A stretch of 64,000 nt of DNA from Criblamydia sequanensis CRIB-18 (lineage in GTDB: Bacteria > Chlamydiota > Chlamydiia > Chlamydiales > Criblamydiaceae). The position numbers were made by a program, and so were the translations under genes. This document shows positions 43,703 to 53,332 of the stretch, piece after piece. Positions within the stretch are counted from its first letter, which is position 1. Every line of letters begins with the position of its first letter. The DNA lies in contig NZ_CCEJ010000013.1 in NCBI RefSeq assembly GCF_000750955.1, positions 1 through 64,000 on the forward strand. Reading direction: 5' to 3'. Below the pieces are notes generated by a model. It was not told where the DNA came from. It worked only from the letters and a program-made list of their open reading frames with translations, and ran no database searches.

Positions 43703-44452
43703 ATGAACTCTAATGTAAAACTGATTGTTTCATATGAGGGAACCCATTATTTCGGTTGGCAAAAAACTAAAACGGGCCCTTCCATTGAAGAAGAGCTTGA
43801 AAAAGCTCTAACCATTATTTTAAGACAAGCAGTTTCTTTGCAAGCTGCCAGTCGAACCGATAGAGGCGTTCATGCAAAAGGGCAAGTGGTCAATTTTGTG
43901 ACCGATAAGCCCTTTGACCCGAAACGGCTTGAGTACAGTTTAAATTGCTTGCTGCCGGGCGACATACGGGTTCTTTCTCTTGGAATTGAGAAAGAGTCTT
44001 TCCACCCCACACTTGATGTGACAAAAAAGCAGTATCGTTATTTTGTTAGAAATACCCTAACGCATTATCCTGAAGATAGGCTTTTTTCTTGGCATATCCC
44101 TAAGCCTTTAGATCAAAAAGCCATGGTTAAAGCTGCAAAACACTTCTTAGGGGTTCATGACTTCAGCGCATTTTGCAATTCGATAAAGGAAAATTGCTAT
44201 GAGAATACTATTCGGGAAGTTATACGCTTTGACATAGAAAAAAGCGAAGACTCAAAATTTTCCTTTATTATAGAGGGCAACCATTTTCTTTACAAAATGG
44301 TCCGGAATATGGTTGGTACTGTAGTTTATGCCGGGCTTAAAAAAATTGAACCTGAATCCATCCCTAACATTCTTTCTTCTAAGAAAAGAGCTTCCGCTGA
44401 AGTGACAGCTCCAGCTTTAGGGCTTACTCTTTATCAGGTCTTTTATTCCTGA
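43703..44452 (+). CDS. truA: tRNA pseudouridine(38-40) synthase TruA
   Basis: TruA makes pseudouridine in the anticodon arm. The catalytic Asp53 lies in QAASRTDRGVHAKGQVV. Other marks are SYEGTHYFGWQ, LNCLLPGDIRVL, KQYRYFV, HDFSAFCNS and FLYKMVRNMVGT. Length 249 residues, normal. It converges on rodZ with a 4-base gap, and the short dyad TGAAGT/ACTTCA in the junction could serve as a weak shared terminator. Confidence 0.95.
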   Translation: MNSNVKLIVSYEGTHYFGWQKTKTGPSIEEELEKALTIILRQAVSLQAASRTDRGVHAKGQVVNFVTDKPFDPKRLEYSLNCLLPGDIRVLSLGIEKESFHPTLDVTKKQYRYFVRNTLTHYPEDRLFSWHIPKPLDQKAMVKAAKHFLGVHDFSAFCNSIKENCYENTIREVIRFDIEKSEDSKFSFIIEGNHFLYKMVRNMVGTVVYAGLKKIEPESIPNILSSKKRASAEVTAPALGLTLYQVFYS

Positions 44453-44456
44453 AGTA

Positions 44457-44861
44457 TCAGATGACTTCAAGATAACGAGCAAGCCACCATGCCACAATTA
44501 TTGAGGCTGTAAAAGCCAATATCCATATCGAGTTAGGAAGCCATTTTACACCGGCGCCCGGATTGTCCCGGACTTCCAAAGTCCCGATGCCATAAGCAAA
44601 TTCTTGAGGCTGGGGCCTTCCAAATAACTCCGGATGTTCTTTTAAAATGATATCTCCGTCTAAACCAAGAAAAGACGCATATTGTTTAATAAAGCCCTGA
44701 GCATAGATCGGAGAAATTAACTTTGATATTTCGCCGGTTTCTATAGCTTGTAAATAATTAACTCGAATGGAAGTCGCATTTTCGGCTTCCTTAAGCGATA
44801 AGTTTCTTTCTTTCCGCTTTTGCTTAAAAAGCTCTCCGACTTGCGTGGATTGGCTGGTCAT
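44457..44861 (-). CDS. rodZ: Short RodZ-like HTH membrane protein
   Basis: 134 residues. The N-terminal part (about 8-75) is a Cro/RodZ-type helix-turn-helix (GELFKQKRKERNLSLKEAEN, SIRVNYLQAIETGE, PIYAQGFIKQYASFLGLD) that in RodZ binds MreB. One membrane segment follows (about 108-128). The long periplasmic domain of E. coli RodZ is absent, as I recall for chlamydial RodZ. Chlamydiae lack FtsZ and divide with MreB and RodZ, so this is a likely division protein. It lies next to rnhC, as in Chlamydia. A good ribosome site (GGGGAGA) precedes the ATG. Confidence 0.85.
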   Translation of the reverse strand: MTSQSTQVGELFKQKRKERNLSLKEAENATSIRVNYLQAIETGEISKLISPIYAQGFIKQYASFLGLDGDIILKEHPELFGRPQPQEFAYGIGTLEVRDNPGAGVKWLPNSIWILAFTASIIVAWWLARYLEVI

Positions 44862-45060
44862 TTTTTCTCCCCTACAGCGCGGGTTTTTTCATCCAAATAT
44901 ACCCTATTTCCCATATTGAGAAAAGAAGGAATGCTAATTAAAACTTAAGACCTCTATGGTCTACGATTTATCAATTGTCTTAATGGCCTCTCCTTTCTAA
45001 TTTTTCTTCTCTTAGAATTTAAAATCGGATACTATTTTTCATCGACTATTTAGGAAAAAA

Positions 45061-45954
45061 ATGACAAAAGACACTCCCTCTATCTTTGTAACGACAGTAG
45101 ACGTATCCATGAAAGATAAGCTCCTTCAAGGCTTAATTTCCCAAGGTTTTGAAATCGCTAAAATCCCTTACGCTTTTTTTTCAGCGAAAAAAAAAGGAGT
45201 CAGCTGCACCTTTTATGAAAGCGGCAAGCTGACGGTACAGGGCAAAGACATGGCTCCTTTTATCGAGTTTTTTTTAGAGCCCGAAATCCTCGGCAATTTT
45301 AGCTTTTCCCACCCCGATGCAAACCTTGATTTAACGCCAAGATTAGGGGGGGATGAGTCAGGAAAAGGCGATTTTTTTGGACCGCTTGTCGTAGCTTGTG
45401 TTTATGGAAATGAAAAGACTATCCCGGAGCTTGTTAGGATAAAAGCCAAAGATTCTAAAGCGTTAACAGATGAGACAGCCCTCAAAATTTCTAAAGAAAT
45501 CCAAAAGATCGTACCCTATAAAATTATTCGCATCTTTCCTGAAAAATACAATAGCCTCTACGAAGGTTTTTCGAATTTAAACTCTTTGCTTGCCTGGGCT
45601 CATGCGGCCGCTTTAAGCACTCTCCATCAAGAAACGGGCTGCCCTTTGGCAATTGTCGATCAGTTTGCCAATGAGTCGGTGCTCCTTAGCGCTTTAAGAA
45701 AGAAAGAAGCCGATCTTGTTTTGAAGCAAAGGCATAGGGCTGAAGAAGATGTCGTTGTTGCAAGCGCCTCTATTTTGGCAAGGGCTGCTTTTCTAGAGGG
45801 TTTAAAAACTTTAAGCGAAGAATACAAAATCGACCTACCTAAGGGCGCTTCAAAACTCACCATACAAGCCGGGAAAAAATTAAAAGCCCAATATGGGGAC
45901 GAAGCTTTAAGGAAAACCGCTAAACTTCATTTCAAAACTTATGAAGCGCTTTAA
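45061..45954 (+). CDS. rnhC: Ribonuclease HIII
   Basis: 297 residues. The N-terminal 90 residues form the TBP-like substrate-binding domain of RNase HIII (CTFYESGKLTVQGKD). The catalytic core reads PRLGGDESGKGDFFGPLVVA, where the first acidic pair lies, then KDSKALTDE, LAIVDQFANES and VASASILARAAFLEGL. It removes RNA from RNA-DNA hybrids. With rnhB at 14532 the organism has both type-2 RNases H. A 199-base gap separates it from the divergent rodZ. Confidence 0.94.
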   Translation: MTKDTPSIFVTTVDVSMKDKLLQGLISQGFEIAKIPYAFFSAKKKGVSCTFYESGKLTVQGKDMAPFIEFFLEPEILGNFSFSHPDANLDLTPRLGGDESGKGDFFGPLVVACVYGNEKTIPELVRIKAKDSKALTDETALKISKEIQKIVPYKIIRIFPEKYNSLYEGFSNLNSLLAWAHAAALSTLHQETGCPLAIVDQFANESVLLSALRKKEADLVLKQRHRAEEDVVVASASILARAAFLEGLKTLSEEYKIDLPKGASKLTIQAGKKLKAQYGDEALRKTAKLHFKTYEAL

Positions 45955-46038
45955 ACCAGGCTTAAAAAACAAAAGCTTCATTTGCTTTAGAAAGAAAATG
46001 ATGGTATGAAGAAAGTTAATTAAAGAGCATTTGGTACC

Positions 46039-46485
46039 ATGTTTAAAAATCCTTCTTTAATAGCAATGATAGTTCTCTTTTTTTTGGGAACTTTTTTTCT
46101 GTTTTTTCAACACATGCCAAGAGGAATAATTCCTTCTTCCTCGCCCTCTCTCTCGCAAGGAATGCTTCTTGACCCTAATAATGTAAATGGAATGGCGCTT
46201 GTTTATAATGGCCTCCCCTACACTTTAAACCTAAAACAGCAAATGCAGATGATTGATTTTATCAATCATTCAAACTCTTTTGAAGGCCGCTTTCTTCCTG
46301 AAAAAAGTCTTGGTTTCGATTCGTTATCCATTTATTTATTTGGAGATAAAGAAGGCCTCAATTTAGTACCTATTGTTTACTTCAAAAATAATCTTATTTT
46401 TCAAATTCCAAAGTTAAAAGAAGGCGCTTTCATCGAAGAAAGCGAGGGCAAACTAAAAGCCCTTATCTCTTCGTTGCACGACTAA
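46039..46485 (+). CDS. Hypothetical membrane-anchored protein
   Basis: 148 residues, family not recognised. One N-terminal hydrophobic segment (about 7-25, LIAMIVLFFLGTFFLFF) is followed by a small domain with NGLPYTLNLKQQMQMIDFIN and LSIYLFGDKEGLNLVPIVYF. It is probably anchored in the inner membrane with the domain outside. It lies between rnhC and recN, 7 bases before recN, and is probably cotranscribed with it. Confidence 0.65.
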   Translation: MFKNPSLIAMIVLFFLGTFFLFFQHMPRGIIPSSSPSLSQGMLLDPNNVNGMALVYNGLPYTLNLKQQMQMIDFINHSNSFEGRFLPEKSLGFDSLSIYLFGDKEGLNLVPIVYFKNNLIFQIPKLKEGAFIEESEGKLKALISSLHD

Positions 46486-46492
46486 ATTTGCT

Positions 46493-48115
46493 ATGTTAAA
46501 ATCACTTTCCATCCAAGATTTCATTCTAATCGACCGCTGTCAAATTGAATTTAGTGAAGAATTCAATGTGATTACCGGTGAAACAGGGTCCGGGAAATCC
46601 GCATTTCTTTCAGCTCTTGCTTTAATTTCCGGGAGCAAAGCCTCAACTGAACTCATAAGGCAAGGTAAGGAGAAGGCAACTTTAGAAGCCATTTTTGAAA
46701 ACTACCCTCAAGAGGCTCTAGAAATCTTGCAGGAATCCGGGATCGATACTGAAGGAGATCTTCTCATTATTAAAAGAGAAATTTTCTCCAATGGAAAAAA
46801 CCGTAATTTCATTAATCATCAAACGGTGCAAGCCTCTCTTTTAAAAAAAGTCGGACAAAGCCTCATTCAAATAGTCAGCCAAAACGATAACCGCTGTTTA
46901 AAAGAACTAGAAACCCACATCCGATTCCTTGATCAATTCTGCCAATTAGAAAGCGAGCTTCAAGACTATAAAGCTTGCTATAAAGAATGGGTAAGCGCAA
47001 AAACGGAACTAGAAAACTTTCAAAATTCTCTTTATGAACGCAAGTTAAAAATTAACCTTCTAAATGAAATTGTTGATGAAATAACTTCTGTCAATCCAAA
47101 AGAAGACGAAGAAGAGCTTCTTTTTCAAGAATATCAGCTTCTTGCCAATGCCAATGATCTGCAAGAGGGGATGCAATCCATTGTCAACCTAATTGATGGT
47201 GAAGACAGCCTTTTATCCAACCTAAAACAAGCTCATAAAAGCCTTCACCAGCTCTCTAGAATCGATTCTTTGCTAGCCTCTCAAGAAGAATCTTTAAAAA
47301 TGGCTATTATTTCTTTAGAGGATGTGACTCAAACCTTAGAGAAAAGAATTAGCCGTGTAGAATTTAACCCCTATAAAATGGAAGAAGCTTCAAAACGTCT
47401 TGAAACCCTCTCAAGGCTAAAAAAGAAATATGGGAGCGAGCTTAAAGATGTTCTTTTAAGGAAAGAGCTTGCTGAAAGGGAATTGACTTTACTTGAAAAA
47501 AGCGATGAATCGCTTGAAGAAAAAAAACTTCATTTGCAAAACCTTCAAGATAAAAGAGATCTTTTGAGTTCAAAATTGACTGAAAAACGAACAGCATCAG
47601 CTAAGAGGCTAGAATCTGAGATAATAAAAGAATTTGCATCCCTTAATTTATCTTCAGGTAGATTCAAAATTGAAATCACTCCCAAAGAATGTGGAGAAAC
47701 CGGAAAGGACCGCGTCGAATTTTTCTTGGCGCCAAATCCTGGAGAGCCTTTTGTTTCCCTGGTAGAAGCTGCAAGCGGTGGAGAGGTTTCGCGTATTCTT
47801 ATAGCTCTTTTAGTGCTGACGACAAAAGAGAATGAAAACCGATCTATCCTTTTTGATGAGATCGATGCTAATATCGGTGGAACATCTGCCTCTCTTGTTG
47901 GAAAAAAATTAAAAGAAATCGGGAAAAGAGCGCAAGTTTTAGCTGTCACCCACTTTCCCCAAGTGGCTATTGAAGCTTCTTTCCATCTTAGGATCCATAA
48001 GGAAACAAAAGATGGGCGGACAGTTACTTTCGCAAAAGCTATAGCTTCTGAGCATCGGATGGAAGAGCTTAAACGTATGAGAGGGGAAGCTGCTTTGGAA
48101 GGAGCTCTTGCTTAA
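46493..48115 (+). CDS. recN: DNA repair protein RecN
   Basis: RecN is an SMC-like ATPase for double-strand-break repair. Walker A is GETGSGKS (29-36) in FNVITGETGSGKSAFLSALA, then a long coiled coil (about 150-380), the signature VEAASGGEVSRILIAL and Walker B with ILFDEIDANIGGTSA, followed by VLAVTHFPQVA. Length 540 residues, about that of RecN in other bacteria. The 257-base convergent gap after it (48116-48372) shows no gene or clear terminator. Confidence 0.95.
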   Translation: MLKSLSIQDFILIDRCQIEFSEEFNVITGETGSGKSAFLSALALISGSKASTELIRQGKEKATLEAIFENYPQEALEILQESGIDTEGDLLIIKREIFSNGKNRNFINHQTVQASLLKKVGQSLIQIVSQNDNRCLKELETHIRFLDQFCQLESELQDYKACYKEWVSAKTELENFQNSLYERKLKINLLNEIVDEITSVNPKEDEEELLFQEYQLLANANDLQEGMQSIVNLIDGEDSLLSNLKQAHKSLHQLSRIDSLLASQEESLKMAIISLEDVTQTLEKRISRVEFNPYKMEEASKRLETLSRLKKKYGSELKDVLLRKELAERELTLLEKSDESLEEKKLHLQNLQDKRDLLSSKLTEKRTASAKRLESEIIKEFASLNLSSGRFKIEITPKECGETGKDRVEFFLAPNPGEPFVSLVEAASGGEVSRILIALLVLTTKENENRSILFDEIDANIGGTSASLVGKKLKEIGKRAQVLAVTHFPQVAIEASFHLRIHKETKDGRTVTFAKAIASEHRMEELKRMRGEAALEGALA

Positions 48116-48372
48116 CTTCTGATGGTTAATCTTGACCCAAGCACTTGGCAGAGGGATGATAGATTTTTGGCCAACTTAGCCTGTATAAAAGACTCTCCTC
48201 CTTATATTAGATTTTGCAAGGGATAAGCCATTTCTATTTAATGTATCTCAAGAAGTAATCCAATTTACGGTTTCAGACCGAAGAGCCGATTCTCAGTGTC
48301 GAATTTACCGCTAAATTTCGGATCAGCATTCTCAAAATAGTTCTTTAAGCTAGATGTGGACGCAATTAGGGA

Positions 48373-51057
48373 TTAGACTTTTTCAAGGATATAAAGATAG
48401 CCTCTACCCATCCGCCTATCGGGGTCTATGACTTCTGTCACTCGGGAGTCATCGGCATGGCTCCAAGAGCCATTTTTTTCAACTAAAGCCGTGTAATGGC
48501 CGGTATCCGCTCTTTTAGTACCCCAATCATCATGGTGAACTAACGCTTTAAGACGGTACTGAACCGATCCTTTTTCGAGGTCAAACCCTTTAGATAAATC
48601 AAAGGTATAATCAGTTGGAAGTTTAAAAGAAGTGTCTATTTTTTCAAACTCAACATTCCCGGCATCTTCTATCTTAAGATAGCGTTTCATCTGCAGGACA
48701 AGATAGGGAGGAGGGCTTTCAAGGGATTGCTTTTCATCCCAATCATTCGCTTCAAAGACCGTGCTATCGAGGCTATTTTCAATTCGGATAGGGTCCGCAT
48801 CATGATGCGAGCTTCTTGAGAAAGCCTGGTCCAATACTTCTTGAAGGGAAGGGCTTTCATCCATATTTTCCCTTGGAAGTTCAATTTGAATCACTTGAAA
48901 AGGCTGCGTTTCTTTATGGCCAAGAGGAACATCTTTCCCTGTTTCAAATTTCATTTTTACAAGATTAACTTGATAATTTAGGTTAAATAATAATTTCTCT
49001 AAAATTTGAACGGCATCTTCCATCCCGGTTCTATTCTGCGATAGAAAAAACACTCCTGCGTCAAAAAAAGCGTCTCTCATTTTGCGGCTTGCTTTTTTTA
49101 GTTCGACCGAATCATAATTCGGGGTGTCGTAAAGCAAAATAAACTCTTTTACGGCTTGCTCGATTTTCTTTTCGGAAGAGACCTTTTGAAAAAGCTTTTC
49201 AAGAATTCTGATTTCATTCTCATTCAATGGGCTCTCAGTAAACCGAGATAGAGTCACTTCAAGAAGAGTGTTATCGTCAAAAAGAGAAGAGGAGCTCTCT
49301 CCCCACTCTTCGACAATCGCTTTAAGGTTTTCTAGAGTTAGTAAGCTTGGGGTAAGAGGATCTCTTAATTGCTTTGAAAAAGCATTGAGGTCCCCTTCAA
49401 GAATATTTAGAAAATCGGTCTGCCAATTCTCTTGTAGAAGAGCTGATTTAAAAAAAGGTATTTGAAGAAGGACTTGAATCGCTGAATTCAAGTAGCAGCT
49501 ATTGCCTACGTTTTCAATTCCGTGAAAGACTTCTAAATTTTCTTTTTCTAAAAGAGAGACAGCTTCCCTAAAAAGGTCGAACTTTTCAAAAGAAAAACAC
49601 TCTTTTTCCTCCGCTAAAAACTCTTTTTCGAAGCGGCGGAATAAAACCACAAGTTGTTTTGCTTGAGCTACGGCATCGCCTTTATCTTCAATGCCAAGCG
49701 CTTCGACGCTCTTTTTCTCTAACAGCAGATTCAAACGATCCTTGTATTCGGAAACCTTTTCATTTAGGCTTAAAAGAAGAAGTTCGTAATCTCCCTTAAA
49801 GGAGTCAAAGACAAGTTTTATCTCTATGTCATTGTTCAAATGTTCTTGAACATAACTTGCAAGTGAATTAAAAAAAGCAATTCTCGCCGTAATTTGGCGC
49901 TTTAATAAAAGCGCTTCTTCAAGTTCTTCTGAAGTTAAAAAATTCAAGCAGCCAATTTTATCCCTTCTAATGGAAATCGTATTTTTTTCTTCGCTCTCTG
50001 CATCCTCTTTCTTGAACTTCTCTAAATCCAATTGAAGTTGAAGAAGATAATTTGAAATTAATGCTTTTTTTTCAGTAAATTTCCCGTCTAGTGATATAAA
50101 CCAATTGATGAGTACTTCTCTTAATTCAAAATCTCTTACTTTTTCAAAAAGAGGCCTGATAGACTCTAATTTATTTTCTAATGATGCTATTAATTGACTT
50201 GGTTTCTCGCTTTGATAGCTGATTTTGGTTAGCTCACCATCTATTTCTTTAAAGGCTTCAAAGATTGCATCCGTTGCAGAAGCGGCTTCTTCCTCAAGCT
50301 TTATTGCACCTAGGTTAATCTCTTTTATAATTTGGACATTCTTTTGAAGTTTATCAAGCAGCTCATTTTTTGCAGCAAGCCTCTCTCTTAGCTTTTCGAA
50401 AGGAGATAGTCCGGATGAAGAGGCGTTCTCCTTTTGGCCGGCTATCATTAATTCACCAAGATGAATCTTGCCTTCAAAAGATTTAAGACATTTTTTAAAT
50501 CTATCAATATAGCGCTCAATTTTAGAAAGATTTGTTGCTGTCATTTTATTGGGAGCTCTATGCATCAAATCTATGGCAATCTTTCTAAAGCGAAGAATTT
50601 CTTTTTCGATTCTACTAATAGAGCTTGTAAGATCTTCATAATAACTTTTAACGAAAGAAAGAGAGTCGTCTAAAGAGAGTTCTTTGCCTTCAACTTCTTT
50701 TCCCTTTTGTTTTTTTCTTTTGGAAGAACCTAGTTTCTCATTAAAGATTTTTTCAGCTTTGCTTGCTGAATTCAAAGTAGAGCTTGAAGATTCAGAAACT
50801 TCAGAGGAAGAAAGAGGGGTGACTTTTTTTTCAGCAAAAAAATTAGCGAGCGATCGAAAGACAAAGACTCCCCCGACAATTGTGAATATTGTGGCAGCAA
50901 TGCTAGCAATAGCGACAAGAACTCTTTGAGAAAAAGAAATTTTTTGAAACTTTCGTCCGGCTTTGGCCATGGATTCAAAAAAGTCAGAAAAAAACCCTTT
51001 TGAAGGGATTGTCTTTGGGACCGTACCTTCAGCCGACTGGTCTCTCGAGATAGTCAT
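48373..51057 (-). CDS. Membrane-anchored ubiquitin-specific protease (USP, peptidase C19), copy 1
   Basis: 894 residues. A membrane segment at about 46-68 is followed by some 430 residues rich in Lys, Glu and Leu, probably helical. The USP catalytic domain fills the C-terminal 380 residues: Cys box GIENVGNSCYLNSAIQVLLQ with Cys521, and His box DTGHYTALVEKNGSWSHADD with His854 and the Asp/Asn after it. The typical QMKRYLK strand is present. USP enzymes remove ubiquitin from proteins and bacteria have no ubiquitin of their own, so a host-directed effector role is likely. The gene is 94 bases downstream of its paralogue. Confidence 0.82.
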   Translation of the reverse strand: MTISRDQSAEGTVPKTIPSKGFFSDFFESMAKAGRKFQKISFSQRVLVAIASIAATIFTIVGGVFVFRSLANFFAEKKVTPLSSSEVSESSSSTLNSASKAEKIFNEKLGSSKRKKQKGKEVEGKELSLDDSLSFVKSYYEDLTSSISRIEKEILRFRKIAIDLMHRAPNKMTATNLSKIERYIDRFKKCLKSFEGKIHLGELMIAGQKENASSSGLSPFEKLRERLAAKNELLDKLQKNVQIIKEINLGAIKLEEEAASATDAIFEAFKEIDGELTKISYQSEKPSQLIASLENKLESIRPLFEKVRDFELREVLINWFISLDGKFTEKKALISNYLLQLQLDLEKFKKEDAESEEKNTISIRRDKIGCLNFLTSEELEEALLLKRQITARIAFFNSLASYVQEHLNNDIEIKLVFDSFKGDYELLLLSLNEKVSEYKDRLNLLLEKKSVEALGIEDKGDAVAQAKQLVVLFRRFEKEFLAEEKECFSFEKFDLFREAVSLLEKENLEVFHGIENVGNSCYLNSAIQVLLQIPFFKSALLQENWQTDFLNILEGDLNAFSKQLRDPLTPSLLTLENLKAIVEEWGESSSSLFDDNTLLEVTLSRFTESPLNENEIRILEKLFQKVSSEKKIEQAVKEFILLYDTPNYDSVELKKASRKMRDAFFDAGVFFLSQNRTGMEDAVQILEKLLFNLNYQVNLVKMKFETGKDVPLGHKETQPFQVIQIELPRENMDESPSLQEVLDQAFSRSSHHDADPIRIENSLDSTVFEANDWDEKQSLESPPPYLVLQMKRYLKIEDAGNVEFEKIDTSFKLPTDYTFDLSKGFDLEKGSVQYRLKALVHHDDWGTKRADTGHYTALVEKNGSWSHADDSRVTEVIDPDRRMGRGYLYILEKV

Positions 51058-51151
51058 TAATTAAAACCATTTTTATTTATAGCGCCCTATAAAGCAGGGA
51101 TATAATATTTTAGAAAAACAAATAATGAAAACGAATTTATTATTAAATTGT

Positions 51152-53143
51152 TTAATCAACTTTTTCTAATAGATAAAAATATCCATAAGGTACTTTTTGG
51201 GCAAAATCTGATACATCGACAGCTTTTGTCTCACTGTCATTGCAATCAAAGTAAATATTGGCGAGATTAAGAGAGGCCGTATAATGCCCCCCTCCGACAT
51301 CGCCTTTATGATTGATGATCGCTTTCAATTTATACCGGCATTCCTGATCCATATTAAAGGCTCTTGAAAAATCGATCTCGAAATCAGGACTCCAAGTCAA
51401 TGGAGTTTTGATTTTATGAGCATCTCCGGTTCTCATATCAAACGAAAATCTTTTAAGATGGAGATTAATCAGCCTAGGGGGAGAGCCTTCCAGGGACATT
51501 TTTTCCCTGTAAGTGGAGAAGTTATTCCAGGTATCTTCAGCTGAACCTGCTTCTCGCTCAGTAAAAAAACCATCTATTAAACTTTGGATTGGAATGGGTT
51601 CTTTTTGATCAGGTACGATGAGCGGTAAATTCGAATAAAAGCTCGTTTCTTTCTCTGAGCGAATAGTCCTTCCCCCCCTTTCACCGCTTCTTTCAGTTGA
51701 AAGAGAAACCCCGAGTCCAAGAGCTGTCAAAATGTAATTTAAGGATTCTTGAGCATCTTGCTGCTCTCTAATATCACCTGCAATCACATTAGCCTTAAAC
51801 AAAGCTTCACGGATGGAAACAACTTTTCGGCTAAGGGCATAAGGGCTAGTGTCCGGATTTTCTAATTCGTAATAATACTCTTGAAGCGATCTTTTTAAAC
51901 GATGAAGCCGTTGATAATCCAAAATAGCATTTCTTAAGATTCTCCCCATTTCTTCATCAAAGCCTTCTATGCCACCCTCTTCAAGGTCTCCCACGCTTCT
52001 AAGCTGAATGTAAAAATCTATATCTTCTTCTTTTAAACCGGCCCAAACTTCTTTTAACTTTTCTTTGTCATCAAACTGATAAACATCTCTTGCCATCGCA
52101 TCAAGCATAAAATTATCTAAAACAGTTTCTATGGAGGCCCAGTTTGGCTCAGCTATTTTTTCTTTTATGGTTTCAGAAGAAAATAGAAGCTGCAAAGCAG
52201 AATTTAAATAGCAGCTTGCGCCTAAATTACTAATTCCTTTTGGCTTCAAAATGCCATAGAGAGCCTTAGTCAATTCACTATCAATGAGAGGTTTATCCTC
52301 GAAAAACCACGTTACATTATGACGGGTTAACTCAAGATTTGCGCCAAAGTCTTCTAAGAAATTAGCAATATTGGCAAGATCTTTTAACTTAGCTATCGCG
52401 ATATTTTCTCGATCAGGGTCCAGCCTTAAAGCATCTTTATCGAAATCTTTTATCTTCTCTTGCACACTTTTGATTTTTTCTACAATGGCTTCTCTGCAAC
52501 TATGGACTTTTTCGTTAAGCTGGATATTAAGAAGTTCAAAATCGGAGATCAAAACATTGATCTGCTCTAACTTGTCCAAATCAAAAAATAGTGAAAGGCC
52601 TTCAGCTTTTTTAAGCCAGTCCTCATAGTTTTCTTTTAGGTCGAGCGCAAATTTTAGATAGTTTATGAACTCGGAGTTATTGCTTGAATCATCTTTATTA
52701 GAAAGCGCTTCAAGGTTATTGATCATTCCTTGAGCTTGCAAATACACTTCTGAGCCAAGTCTATATTTCTCAAGCTCGCTCTTTAGCTGATCCAAATCTT
52801 TTTCCGTCATCACGCGATCTTGGATTTTAAAATTGTTGATCTGGCGATAATAGAACTTAGCGGCAAGCAAAATAGAAATACCAACAACAGATAGGGCTGC
52901 AAAAATTAGCACGACAGCCTTTACAATTCTAAGAGCTAGAACCATCACCCCTTTTTGCGGCCCGGTTTCCATGATATAAATCTTTTGGGAAAGAGACTTT
53001 TTCATTAAAATTTCATAAGAAGTTTGTCCAAAATCAAATAAAGGTTCTATGATTCGACCAAGCATAGAAGCCTTCTCTACAGGAGCTGCAACACTGGAAT
53101 TAGGATAAATGGGGCTAAAAAAACCGACTTCTTGACAGGACAT
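51152..53143 (-). CDS. Membrane-anchored ubiquitin-specific protease (USP, peptidase C19), copy 2
   Basis: 663 residues with the same plan as the downstream gene: membrane segment at about 66-96, a helical region of about 200 residues, then a USP domain. The Cys box is GISNLGASCYLNSALQLLF (Cys311); the His box is GDVGGGHYTASLNLANIYF with His620, and NLHLKRFSFD precedes it. All key residues are kept, so both enzymes may be active. The two proteins have diverged widely outside the catalytic boxes, so they may differ in target. A 189-base divergent gap to the RNA-repair operon probably holds the promoters. Confidence 0.82.
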   Translation of the reverse strand: MSCQEVGFFSPIYPNSSVAAPVEKASMLGRIIEPLFDFGQTSYEILMKKSLSQKIYIMETGPQKGVMVLALRIVKAVVLIFAALSVVGISILLAAKFYYRQINNFKIQDRVMTEKDLDQLKSELEKYRLGSEVYLQAQGMINNLEALSNKDDSSNNSEFINYLKFALDLKENYEDWLKKAEGLSLFFDLDKLEQINVLISDFELLNIQLNEKVHSCREAIVEKIKSVQEKIKDFDKDALRLDPDRENIAIAKLKDLANIANFLEDFGANLELTRHNVTWFFEDKPLIDSELTKALYGILKPKGISNLGASCYLNSALQLLFSSETIKEKIAEPNWASIETVLDNFMLDAMARDVYQFDDKEKLKEVWAGLKEEDIDFYIQLRSVGDLEEGGIEGFDEEMGRILRNAILDYQRLHRLKRSLQEYYYELENPDTSPYALSRKVVSIREALFKANVIAGDIREQQDAQESLNYILTALGLGVSLSTERSGERGGRTIRSEKETSFYSNLPLIVPDQKEPIPIQSLIDGFFTEREAGSAEDTWNNFSTYREKMSLEGSPPRLINLHLKRFSFDMRTGDAHKIKTPLTWSPDFEIDFSRAFNMDQECRYKLKAIINHKGDVGGGHYTASLNLANIYFDCNDSETKAVDVSDFAQKVPYGYFYLLEKVD

Positions 53144-53312
53144 AAGCTACTCAAAAAAATTATTAAAAGAATAGATCGTACCTTAAATACGGTTATTTAT
53201 CAATAGTTTATAACTATTTAACGGATCATCTAAACAAAGAAAATTATGTTTTATAAAACAACTTTACAAAATTAAGAAAACTTAATAAATAAAGTTACCT
53301 GTTATATTTTTA

Positions 53313-53318
53313 TATAAT
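53313..53318 (+). promoter_or_regulatory. Candidate -10 box of the RNA-repair operon
   Basis: TATAAT occurs 14 bases before the ATG at 53333. No good -35 box is placed 16-18 bases upstream. If used, the transcript would have a very short leader. Weak evidence. Confidence 0.25.
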
Positions 53319-53332
53319 AGTTTAAGGGTTCA

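Noticed and set aside
48230-48372. Possible third copy of the 5966-6066 repeat (inverse of GAAATTTAGCGG at 48308)
   Set aside because: Only about 12 bases match and the flanks do not align.
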